Shown here piece by piece: positions 45,350 through 55,785 of a stretch of DNA of 64,000 nt. The stretch lies in NCBI GenBank assembly GCA_026119855.1, contig JAOWBW010000364.1, forward strand, positions 1,082,218 to 1,146,217, given 5' to 3'. The position numbers were made by a program, and so were the translations under genes. This DNA is from Campanula takesimana (Eukaryota; Streptophyta; Magnoliopsida; Asterales; Campanulaceae). The notes beneath the pieces were generated by a model. It worked only from the letters and a program-made list of their open reading frames with translations, made no database searches and had not been told where the DNA came from. Every line of letters begins with the position of its first letter. Position 1 is the first letter of the stretch.

Positions 45350-46110
45350 TATAGTCTAGGGTTTTGAGCTTTGATTGTTTGATATTAGAGAGATTTTAGA
45401 TGTGCGTTTCCCAATGTGAAGGGGTTTAAGTGAATTTTGTAGAGATTTAGTTGTATTTTACCCGTAGTTTAGGGTTTAAATGAATCTTATGTAGATTGCA
45501 AAGAGTTTTAATTTGTAGATTACCCAAATTCGGGGTTTATTTGCATTTTACTTTGATTGTAAAGATTTTGATTGTGAGTTACCCAAAGATATGGGGTTTA
45601 AGTTAATTCTTGTTGATTGTAAGAGTTGTAATTGTAAATCCCCAAGTTCGGGGTTTATTTGCATTTTACTTTGATTATAAAGATTTTGAGTGTGAACTAA
45701 CGAAGTTTGGGGTTTAATGCTAAAGGCAGGGGATTTGATTGTAAATTGTTTAATTTATGGACTTGATTGTAAGTTTTTTTGGATTTGAGGGATGTGACTG
45801 TAATTTACCTTGAATGAAGGGTTTGATCGTTAATTACATCGAACGAGAATGTTTGATTGTTAATTACTTCGAACGAGAAGGTTTGATTGTTAATTACATC
45901 GAACGAAAAGGTTTGATTGCAATTTACCCAAAGTTACGGGGTTTGGTTGTTAATTATTCAAGGTATGGGGTTTGGATTTGGATGGTGTTAAGTTGAGGTG
46001 CTTTGTTTGCAAATTACCCAAGATATGGGGTTTTGGTTGATAGATTTGATTGTGAGTTACCCAAAGTTACGGGGTTTTGTACTTAGGGTTTAATGACCTT
46101 AAATTGGGGT
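45350..46110 (+). repeat. degenerate repeat region in F
   Basis: Loose repeats of about 50-60 bp with the words GGGGTTTGATTG, TAAATTACCC and (45820-45925) GTTAATTAC(A/T)TCGAACGA. Low complexity, no gene. The stretch 46110-46750 has no recognisable feature. Confidence 0.6.
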
Positions 46111-46749
46111 TTTTATGAAACTTGTAAATTTTGACCCAAGTTGATTGATTTATCTGTAGTATGTATGATGTATTGATTTTGGTGGTTTTGTTAAAAACGC
46201 GATTTTTGGTCCGAAAATGTTGTAATTTTTGACCGATCTTTGACTTGGTTGACTTTGTTAAAAGTGCTTTTTTTGTGTTGCTTGACTTTTGTTAGAGTGT
46301 AATGTACATTAGTGTTTCGTTGAGAAAGCTTATTTTGGATGAAGTTACATTTTTGGCCGTTAATTATTGAAATATTTTGGACTTGTTCGGAGTTGACTTG
46401 TCTTGGATTTGTTTTGACTTGTTCGGAGTTGATTGTGAGATATTTATAGTATTTGTTAGGAATTTTGGGGATTCTCCTAACGCAGCAGTTTATATTTACA
46501 CATGTTTAAAAAAATAATCTGCTAGGTTAATCGCATGCCTTTGCTGTGTATACCTATCTGTGTTTGTAGGTGTATTGCCGCCTTTGAAGTTGAGAGGCCC
46601 GTGTAGCGTTGTGCATAGCTTGTGGGAGAGGAGATGTCATAGACTGTTCAGAGCAGGGTGCGGGCTACCGGCTTGGGATCATTCTTCGAGAGCTTGTCTA
46701 GTCAAGGAGAGTTGACCAAGAGTACTGATCTGTTCATGGCACCGCAGGA

Positions 46750-47907
46750 GCATTTGTGAGATACCACTCGTACATTCCACTTTGGTTGGGGGAAGAGATG
46801 ACCGTGACCCCTTCTGACTTTATGGATATTACTGGTTTGTGGTTCACGGGCTGTCCAGTGTGGAGTGACGATACTTTGCTTGCTAGGAATGGTGAGGACG
46901 GGCTTCAGAGATCAATTGGGTTTGACTACTCCGACATCAGGAGTGGTTCATATGAGGGGATATTGGTGGCTCTCGAGTCCATAGGAGGTGATGTAGAGGT
47001 GACTTCCCAATCATTTACTTGGTATGGGTTGTCACAGTCCATTTTTTCTAATGCTGGCACAGCGGCGATGATCCCACTGCTTGGATGTTTGGTGGACTTG
47101 GATGTAGGAGCTACAGGTTTTGGCAAAGTTCTACTATTCCCTAGATCGGAGTTGTAGATCACAGATGTGCTTGAGGTGATGGGACAGTAGAGGTTGTTGA
47201 CTGGATATGGTGGAGATGTCCTTTACTTGAGTGAGAGAATATATCCCTGGTGTGGGGCAGGAAGTGTCTTCTTAGTCTGGTGAATCCCCTATTGTTCATG
47301 ACTTATTTAGTGTCTCTGCATGATAGGATTAGGTTGACCAAGGGCCTTGATGCTAGACAGTTTGTTTTAGAGGGGGCCTCGTGTGATGACTTTGCTCGGG
47401 CACGCCTCGGGGAACCGCATTCTATGATTGAGGAGAGACTGCAGGAGATGAGACAGAGGAATGTTGAGTTGGTGGTACCAGGCCCGGCAGGTCCTTCCTT
47501 TGACATGGTTTTGGAGTCCCTCTGTATGATCATGTAGACGGTGATGATAACCCTCAACGGGTGCATCATGAGGAGAGTGAGGTAGCTATGGAGTTTCAGA
47601 TCCCGGTGGGTCATGTCAGTGTATGTTGTTTACCCTTTCTTTTATTTATCCCACTTCTGTCTTGAGTCATCCTCTCGTTTGGGCTTGTCTTGACATGCCT
47701 GTTCTGCCTTTTGTTTAGGTGACCCCTCGGACTTATGAGACTATGACTTGCCATGAGGCTGGCCTACGTGAGGTGATTCGGAGGCTTCACCGAAGATTGG
47801 TGAAGAGTCTTTGCAAGGTGGCAGAGTGTGGCGGTTCTCCTCTTTTTAGTGACAATGATGGTGTTCCCGGTGGAGGTCCTCGGAAGAGGACTCGAGGCGA
47901 TAACTAG
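46750..47907 (+). pseudogene. antisense ORF resembling plant mobile domain (PMD), broken
   Basis: Runs against the gag sense of F. ORF 46756-47157 reads YHSYIPLWLGEEMTVTPSDF then DITGLWFTGCPV, which resembles the start of plant mobile domain proteins (GEMT-T--D---LTGLP--G-PV); later GCLVDLDVGATGFGKVLL. After a stop at 47155-47157 the same reading goes on (ITDVLEVMGQ, stop, RLLTGYGGDVLYLSERIYPW), then 47250-47537 and 47719-47907 in other frames (SMIEERLQEMRQRNVELVV). PMD genes are shared between host genes (MAIN/MAIL family) and transposons, and antisense extra ORFs are known in Ogre/Tat-type elements. The identification rests on short similarity seen by eye; function here is unknown, and the ORF is decayed or contains introns. 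Confidence 0.4.
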
Positions 47908-48429
47908 CGGATCGGCTTCTTAGTTTCTGCATTTTGTTAGCGTAGAGCACAGACAGTAGCATAGTATATATTGATGGATGACTGTATAAATATTTCTCTT
48001 ATGTAATATGTACAGTAGCATGCAGCACGTAGAGTAGCAAGTAGTACGTAAATAGCATGTCTAGGAGCGCATTGAACAAGCTAAAGGTACCCTAGTTGGG
48101 TCGAGGATTGCTGCCTAAAGAAGATTTAGGGCTTTAGACCTATGGGATGTAGAACTCAAGGGTAGCCTAAGGTGTAGGACCGAGTCAGTTAGGATATCAC
48201 GGGGATGAGATAAAAGACAATTGTAAATTGGTGGAGACCGAGTGTGCGGTTTTATAAATAATGTGTCGTGATAGAAAAAACTTTTGAAAATGTAAGGACT
48301 TTATACAGATGCCTTATAATTAATTACAGTCTAATTAATTCAAGCACTTATCCTTCGTTGGGTTTGTTGATTAGGGTAGCCTTTCGGGTGAGTGAGATTT
48401 CATCGGGTTGCCGGTGTTTTCGAGTAGTC

Positions 48430-48730
48430 AAGCAGTTGACCTAACTTGGTTTGGAGAAGCCCCAGTTTGAATGGGGGTACTTGAGAGAGGTGAACCATGT
48501 TGAACTTTGGTGGAGAGATAGCCTTTCATGGAGAGTGATCCTGTTGGCGCATCGGTAGTCAGTCGAATTCCATTGGGACAGCCCCAGTTTGGTGAGATCA
48601 TTAAAAAGAGGTTACCCATGTTGAGCTTCGATGGAGGGAGATGACTTTCTGTGGGGAATGATCTTGTTGGAGCATTAGTGCTTGGCCCAATTCAGCTAGG
48701 GCAGCCCCAGTTTGGTGAGGGCATAAGGTG
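48430..48730 (+). repeat. tandem repeat in F, about 2.5 units of 145 bp
   Basis: Units share AGCCCCAGTTTGGTGAG, CCATGTTGAGCTTCGATGGA and TGATCTTGTTGG-type words. No gene in 47908-49930; three GCCCTTGCGGGTTTT..CCTAG words lie near 48780, 49570 and 49635. Confidence 0.7.
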
Positions 48731-49274
48731 GGGAACGCTACCTCCTTTAGACCCCCCCCCTATTTTTTCTCTAGACCGCCCTTGCGGGTTTTCAATCTAG
48801 GTGGGTATATTCTTTTAGCGCCGTTTTTTTTTTCAGTCGACTCAAAAATAAAGAAAAAGACAGAATTGTACAGACGACTGGCATGAGCCTTTTTGTTATA
48901 GTGAGAGAAGAGAGAGAGGGAACACGGGAGGGATTTCTCGCATTTAGACCTTACAAGAAGTATGTGTATAAAAGGAAGGAAGCCCCTGCTTGACAGAAAG
49001 TAAGTGTTTAGCTCTTTCCTAGATTGTAGAACATAAGACTTTTCGAGATATTTGAAAATTGTTTTAGTCAAAATTGTCTTTTGATTGCTCGAGAATGGAC
49101 CTCGTTGATTAGTTATGTATCTTATGATTATACTTTAGACAATTAGTTTCGAAATAATAAACGCCTTGATTAATCGAGAAAGAGAAAAGAAATTATGGTG
49201 TATGGGGAAGAGAGAAAAGAATGAAAGTTGGCTCGAAGTGGGTTGTATATATTTTGTGGACCGGACCAGGAGGT

Positions 49275-49319
49275 TGCCTACATTCCTCTTGGTGTGAGAG
49301 ACTCAGTTCCGCGTAGTTC
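49275..49319 (-). other. hairpin module, internal copy in F (downstream of gag)
   Basis: The minus strand reads GAACTACGCGGAACTGAGTC ... GAGGAATGTAGGCAACC, followed by GGTCCGGTCC; same module as D at 18981. Confidence 0.6.
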
Positions 49320-49934
49320 GAGGATGATCCGGTTGATGATGATTCCAGGTTCGAGTGGTGGTTACTCCGTTGCTACTTTGTTGCTTCGGACCGCTTCGTT
49401 TGTAGTTGCTGCTTCGGACTGCTGCCGTCGAGTTGAGTTGAAAAGGAAGAAAAATAGAAAATAAGAAGTGAAAAGAAAGTGGGACTTTTACTTTTCCTAT
49501 GATGATAGCCCCTTCTATTTTTCTTTGCTTTGATTTTTTTTTATGCACACCCTTATTTTTGCCTAGGCAGCCCTTGCGGGTTTTTAACCTAGCGGGCTTC
49601 TTTTTTGTGCAATTGTTCTAATTTTTGCCTACGTCGCCGTTGTGGGTTTCGACCTAGCGAGCCTTTTTTTGTTTTTTATATACATTTACATATTGAAACG
49701 TTGGGCAAGATGAACCCCTAGTTCGCTTTCGCCTTTGGGAGGTAGAACTCGTGGAGGGGGTTTGAACAGCCCCTTGCAATGACATCGTCGTCGGGAGACG
49801 GACAGCCCCAGTACATCTTCATGTTGTAGTCACGACAGGAACGGACAACCTTTGTACAGACGCTTCTTCGATGGTGAGCGGCTCTGCAGTCATCGTCTTC
49901 TTCATGGGAAGATGGAAGTGTATATGAGGAGTAT

Positions 49935-50335
49935 TTAGGTGGGTGTACACAGTGGGTGTACATAAGGGGAGAATATGAAGAGATCTCACAGTGGGTGTAC
50001 ACGAGGAGAGTATATAGAGGGTGCACACAGTGGGTGTACACGAGGGGTGTATATATGGAGGGTGCACACAGTGGGCGTACACAAGGGGAATATATGGAGG
50101 GTGCACACAGTGGGTGTACAAAAAGGATGTATATATTAGAGGTGCACACAGTGAGTGTACACAAGGAGAGTATATATGGAGGGTGCACACAGTGGGTGTA
50201 CACGGGGGGTATATATATGGAGGGTGCACACAGTGGGCGTACACAAGGGGAATATATGGAGGGTGCACACATTGGGTGTACACAAGGGATGTATATATAA
50301 GAGGTGCACACAGTGGGTGTACACAAGGGGTATAT
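49935..50335 (+). repeat. tandem array in F, about 10 units of 40 bp
   Basis: Unit GGGTGCACACAGTGGGTGTA CACAAGGGGTATATATGGA. Long open frames on both strands over this array (for example 50364-49819 minus) are repeat translations, not genes. Confidence 0.93.
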
Positions 50336-50774
50336 ATGCATGAAGGTAGGTTTAGAGAGGACATATAGAAAAGAGAAAACAGTTCGATTGATCAAAGCGT
50401 TGTTATTTTGAGACTAATTGTTTGTTAAGTTATGTATGATGGTTTGTTAGTCCATTTACCTTTTAATGAGTCTTTATTAATGAATATATTTTCGATTAAT
50501 TCTTCATATAAAGGTATATCAATCAATTGTCAATTAAGATTAATACAATTTTCATGGAGTTGATGTATGTGTAAGATTATGTCTCAACTATAGAGAGAAA
50601 AGAAACAAAGACACTTTTATTAAAGACTCAAATAGACTAGTCCGAGGTGGACTTTAACAATCTAACTAATGTCCGGAGTGGACTTTGCTAGTAAAAAGTA
50701 AAAGACTAATGTCCGAGGTGGACTTTGACTAAAAGACTCTCTAGAACCTACGAAGACTGAAAGACTCTTTTTTT

Positions 50775-50782
<8 letters not shown>

Positions 50783-50837
<55 letters not shown>
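50783..50837. repeat. (AT)n microsatellite
   Basis: An uninterrupted TA run apart from one TGTA. Confidence 0.95.
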
Positions 50838-50841
<4 letters not shown>

Positions 50842-50872
50842 GAAGGAGGTAGCCCCGGTGTAACTTCTTCTT

Positions 50873-51611
50873 CTATGCCCATTTGTTCCCTTGGCGGGTG
50901 AAGGCTCCGCTATTGATGAGGCTTTGGATCTTTCTCTTCAGATGGAGGCAATTCTCGGTGTCATGACCAACATATTGGTGATACATGCAATATTTGGAGA
51001 GATCCAAGTCTTTCCTTACGTTGAATGGTTTGAAGTCGAGGAGAGGAGATAACTTGCCGGCTTGAACTAGACTTTCGAAGCATCTGGCTAATGGTATACC
51101 CAAGTCATCGAACTCGTCCTTATTGTGATGGACCATCTTGGAGGGTGATCTAGGCACCGGTATTCCTTGTTGATGAGTAGACATAGGAGGCATCCTAACG
51201 GGGAGAGTCTGTGGTGGCCCATACATTTGAGGAGCATACGGGTGTTGAAACTGAGCATGAGGGAGAGCGCGGTAGATGCCATAAATGTCAGACTGGAGAT
51301 ATTTCTCGGTGTCCTTTAGAGCTTTGTACACCACCTTCTGGAAGCGGTCTGTTCGTTTCATCGAGAGCGGTTCTGGAGAGGGTTGATTGCTCTATAAGGA
51401 TAGTCTCAAAGTGGGCCGCTTGCCGGTCGAGGATAGTATCATAGAAGACTTCTTGCTTGTTGAGAGCGGTGTTAAGATTGACCGTTTGCTCGTTGTGGAT
51501 GGCGTTGAAGTGGGCCATTTGCTTGTTGAGAACGGTGTTGGGGTGGAGAGTTGTCTTGAGATATTGGGTGGTAGCTTCGGTTGTGACTGTGTTGATCCCT
51601 TCGGCAGACAT
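50873..51611 (-). pseudogene. element F gag remnant
   Basis: Minus strand, two overlapping frames: 51611-51288 (MSAEGINTVTTEATTQYLKT, with repeated helical units around LNKQ..FDTIL) and 51361-50873, joined by a frameshift near 51360. The second frame ends with a zinc-knuckle-like CMYHQYVGHDTENCLHLKRK, a C-x2-H-x4-GH-x4-C arrangement typical of the gag or gag-pol linker of Tat/Ogre-type gypsy elements, followed by IQSLINSGAF. Probably an RNA-binding Gag; the product of this copy is broken. Nothing downstream encodes enzymes. Confidence 0.7.
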
Positions 51612-51785
51612 GATGCAGGATTCTGTAGTGGTTGGTGGAGAAGTTAAGTCTTTGAATTAAATTAGACTCATAATTAATGACAAGGCATCGTTTATAAATC
51701 ATTTTTTTTATAAAAAGACTCGATCTCCATAATTTTTGAAATGTTCTTTGAATGAAAAGACTAAAAGTTTGACCGGGCTGGAAGC

Positions 51786-51851
51786 TGCCTACGTTCCCCT
51801 TACTATGCAGGAGAGGTCCCACACAATGAGAGGCTCAGGTCACTGTAGTTC
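51786..51851 (-). other. hairpin module, leader copy in F
   Basis: The minus strand reads GAACTACAGTGACCTGAGCC ... ACGTAGGCAGC, with a longer loop than other copies; it lies between PBS and gag start. Confidence 0.55.
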
Positions 51852-52094
51852 GGGTTAAGTAAAACAAGTGAGATAGTGACCACAGAGGTCAGTGATTTTG
51901 AAAACCATAAGTAATAGAAGATGACCGTAAAGGTCCAAAAGTAAGGGGAGATGACTCGGTCCTTGGTTACGTATAGGCGGAGGGACCCTAGGTAAGGTGG
52001 CCTTTTAACTTGAAGTCGGGTAAGGTTTGACATAGGTAGGCCAAGGGGTAGGTCGTCTAAGATTGGCTATCTTGACTAAAGGTGGGATCAAGAT

Positions 52095-52757
52095 GAAGGA
52101 TTGACCTAGTTGGCGGGTTGACCTAGATTGGTTGAGGTACGGTTGACCTAGAGTCAAGGCGATAGCTTGACCTAGATGGGTGGATCTAGACGAAACTGCG
52201 GTAGATAATTTGAACTAGGAAGGTCAAAGGTTGACTAGGTTGACCTAAGGTAGACTAGGTTGACCTAAACGGGTTGACCTAGACGGGTCAAGGTAACGGT
52301 TTGACCTAGATGGGTCGAGAATGACGGTTTGACCTAGGTGGGTCAAGGTGACGGGTTGACCTAGATGGGTCAAGATGTCGGGTTGACCTAGATGGGTCGA
52401 GGTGACAGGTTGACCTAGATGGGTCGAGATGACGGGTTTGACCTAGACGGGTCTAAGGTTTGACTAGAGTTGATCTAGGGCAGACTAGGTTGACCTAGAC
52501 GGGTTGACCTAGACGGGTCTAAGGTTTGACTAGAGTTGATCTAGGGTAGACTAGGCTGACCTAGACGGGTCGAAGGTTTGACTAGAGTTAATCTAGGGTA
52601 GACTAGGTTGACCTAGACGGGTCTAAGGTTTGACTAGAGTTGATCTAGGGTAGACTAGGTTGACCTAGACGGGTTTAAGGTTCGACTAGAGTTGACCTAG
52701 GGTAGACTAGGTTGACCTAGACGGGTCTAAGGTTCGACTAGAGTTGATCTAGGGTAG
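52095..52757 (+). repeat. tandem arrays in the F leader, 26-bp and 52-bp units
   Basis: First part (52150-52445) repeats GGTTGACCTAGATGGGTCGA GATGAC; second part (52450-52757) repeats a 52-bp unit with TTGACCTAGACGGGTCTAAG and TTGACTAGAGTTGATCTAGG about six times. Non-coding. The flanking leader 52758-53295 shows no feature. Confidence 0.9.
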
Positions 52758-53295
52758 ACATACACAACATGATGAATGATTTTAGTTAAGGTTACTTGTT
52801 TTTGATAAGTGTTCTTAACTCGATCAAGGTGCATGGTTTAGAAACGAACAAGGATTAACCTCAACCGCTTCACAAGTAAAAACGGTGAGTTAAATAGCCC
52901 GGTTTCCACAAAGATAGAGGCGATAGGATCACCAAAATCTGTGCACTCAGCGGAGTATCCAGTAGGGTGTGCAGTGTGACACGGACTAGTGATAGTGTGC
53001 CATTTGATTACGTATTTTTAGGAATGATATGCAATGCACGAGAGAAGTCTACTAGCATAACAATTCATAGTTATAGAGTCTAAGCATGAATCAAACACAA
53101 TCAGAGCGGATCTTAGAACATTTAAAGCATGCTATAAACATATAAACCTGCAGGAAATCGTTAAAACTAGATTTGCAGATAAAGGGGTGCGCAGGGCAGT
53201 TAGAACACACACAAAATTCGTGGATGAAAGTTAGACCCTCTTAAGTGAAAGTTAGACCCTCTTAAGTTTTGAAAAAAAGTTTTTTCGAAAACAAG

Positions 53296-53313
53296 TCCCC
53301 AGCAGAGTCGCCA
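53296..53313 (-). other. element F primer binding site
   Basis: The minus strand reads TGGCGACTCTGCTGGGGA one base after the LTR; identical to the B PBS. Confidence 0.85.
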
Positions 53314-53314
53314 C

Positions 53315-54416
53315 TGTGAATACGTGAGATGAAAACTGAGAGTCGCCACATTGTTTTATTTGTTGTTAAAACATTGAGAAAACCATTTATGAGAATTAAT
53401 AGGGTTCGGGGGTCAAATTACAATAAGAGAAGAATATTCATGTTATTACTCCTATTGCCCGACGAATCGGTCTTTCTATCATGATCAATGTGTGTGTGTG
53501 TGTGTTAGTGATTGAGACCGGATCCGAAGATTGCCTACATTCTTCTCATCATGAGAAGCTCAGGTCGGTGTAATTCATTGATGAATTGGAATGGGGAGAG
53601 ATGAAGCGGTACCATGCATGTAGAGGGGGAAGATTAGGGTTAGAAGTAGTTCCTAAATCGTATTAGGGTTTGATGAAACCCTAGGATCATCATTGTCTAT
53701 GGCATGTGCACATAAATAGGGATTACAATCTTAGATCTAGCATATAATGTATGATAAGACGTAAATCTAGCATTATAATAAGAACATCATAAATACATAT
53801 GAATAAACACATAAACATGAAGATCGCTACCCTAAATATAGCATATATTATGAATCTAGACTAAGAACATGAAGAACACATGAAGAACATACGAATATGG
53901 ATGCATAAACATAATGAAAACATGCATAAAATAGATCTAGCCTAAGAACATAATAAGAAAAGTAAGAGGACTTACCTTGATTGGCAAGAACTATGATTGA
54001 AGCTTCTTGAAGATTCGAAGAGGCTTCGAGGGTGCCGAAAAGGCTTAAACTAAGAGTTTTCCTGTCAGTTTTGACTCTGAAACTCGTAGAATGAATTGGT
54101 TATCGATCTCTGGAGCTGGAGGCACCTATTTATAGTGAATAGGAGTCGGAAGGAGTGGCCGCGCGGAAAACTCCCTCACTGACCGCGTGGCCAGTGTTGC
54201 CGGATTGCGTGGTTATATAGATCTCAGTGAAATCTTATCACTTTTTTCTCGGGATCAGGTCAATATCCTGATAGATTTCGACCTATAACTGATTTCGTCA
54301 ATCTAGAACTCTGGAATGCTGCCGGATAAGTCCCTGTCAGGTTTTTATTGCCTAAAAGGTCCTCGGAGATATCTAAAGGTCTAGGAAGTCCTAAATCTTC
54401 AGATCGGGTACTAACA
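53315..54416 (-). repeat. 5' LTR of element F
   Basis: 1102 bp, nearly identical to 42508-43615. TATA (minus TATAAATA) at 54134-54127, hairpin module at 53532-53577, PBS-like word at 53339-53349. Confidence 0.95.
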
Positions 54417-54421
54417 GGAAG

Positions 54422-55785
54422 GCTACTGTCAATGGATAAATAGACAGCTTTGCTGCTACCTCCAGTTCAACGCACTTACATAAACTTTTTTCTTCATAAA
54501 CTTTTGCCGGGTCAACTGGCCGGTTCCTCAATGAAGGACCAGATAAAACATGATATCAAAGCTTATTATATTGGCTGTTCATCGGAGGAATCATAGCTAA
54601 GTCAGTTTTTGCATTACAAATATATGAGCATGCATTATTCTGTGGGTATGTCATGTTTTGCTTGGGTTTTTGTGGTATGAAAAGTAGAGCATAAACTAAA
54701 TTTCAGTTGTAATCAGTGAGTTTGTTCCGTGTAGTTTCCTTTTTTTTTTTTTTTTTTTTTTTTTCATTATGTTTCTTTTGACAATCTTTAATTTTTCCTT
54801 TTTTAAAGTTGGCCACCATTCTACTTTGTACGTTGTATATATAGCTCAAAATATAGGAAGGGCCATAACTATAATTATAAGCGTCGCATCGCATCGTAGT
54901 TAAGTTGTAAGGAATGTGCTTTACTTGATTGTTTGTATGTTGTTTGTATCATGGTAATTGTACTACCTCTGACACATGGATGTGCGAATTTTTATTTTTT
55001 TTTCAAATTTTCTCTTGATTGAGAGTACGATTGAACATTTTTTTTGGAGATTTATTTGGACGGAAGGATTAGTACGATTATTTCCTTATAGACCAAAAAG
55101 GAAAACATGGCACTTGAATGGGGGATGTTTTTTTTTTTTTAGTGGATGCTGTTCTTGTATGAACAGTGTATGAAGACTGACTGAAGAGAGTCCTCTAGCT
55201 GCCTGGGTAATTTTCATGGCAGTTCTAGAGATTGTAACATTAGGAAAGAACTTGAGCAATGTGAGATACTTTTTTCTTAAAGAAGATTCCTTATAGTGAG
55301 GCAAAGTTAAAGTTCATGGTAGATAAAAAATAGATATGGACCTCACCAGGTGCCCTTATTTAACCAAAAAGAAACTGTCTAGAATCTAATCCTTTATGCT
55401 CCCTCTGTCCCAAAACGATCTTCTAATTTCTCATTTTTCATTGTCCCAAAAAGTTCTTTCCATTTCCACAAGTTAGGTTAAAAGTGCACAAACATAGCAT
55501 GACTCGTGTAGCAAGTGTTCATAACCTTAAAAAGTTTGAATAGTCAAATGCGAAGATCATTTTGGAACGGAGGGAGTACAATATTATATCTGGCTTTAAT
55601 TTTTTTCTAGTTTCTAGAGTGATGCCTTACTAAATTATCACTCAAATACCAAACCAAGTGTGGCAAGCAACTGAGAAATATACTTCTCATCTTTAACTTT
55701 TTGAAAATATTTCTATAAAATGTAAGTTGAAGAAGAGGAAATCATATTTAGACTCCCCTAAGTTCTGACACACTCCCAATTTCAA
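54422..55785 (+). other. flank between F and the cytochrome b561 gene
   Basis: The first 22 bp may finish the split host exon (TAG at 54441-54443); the rest looks like 3' UTR and intergenic DNA. A poly-T run lies at 54739-54765 and a MITE at 55399. The promoter of the b561 gene must lie here; I see no certain TATA box. Confidence 0.5.
55399..55576. mobile_element. Stowaway-type MITE upstream of the b561 gene
   Basis: 178 bp, CTCCCTCTGTCCCAAAACGATCTTC ... GAAGATCATTTTGGAACGGAGGGAG, with TA on the right side and TA two bases out on the left. Confidence 0.88.

Larger units (their letters stand above)
42508..54416 (-). mobile_element. LTR element F (non-autonomous, gypsy-like, with antisense ORF and many tandem arrays)
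   Basis: 11.9 kb between perfect 5-bp duplications ggaag (42503-42507, 54417-54421), with LTRs 42508-43615 and 53315-54416. The PBS next to the right LTR gives a minus-strand orientation. Internal parts, read on the minus strand: leader with arrays, gag remnant (51611-50873), long 3' region with arrays and an opposite-strand ORF resembling the plant mobile domain. No protease, RT or integrase is seen. The PBS, the U5 word and the hairpin module link it to B and D. Confidence 0.92.

Noticed and set aside
49819..50395. Long minus-strand open frames rich in Cys, Pro and Tyr (and plus-strand ones in the same place).
   Set aside because: They translate the 40-bp tandem array; open in several frames at once and repetitive.
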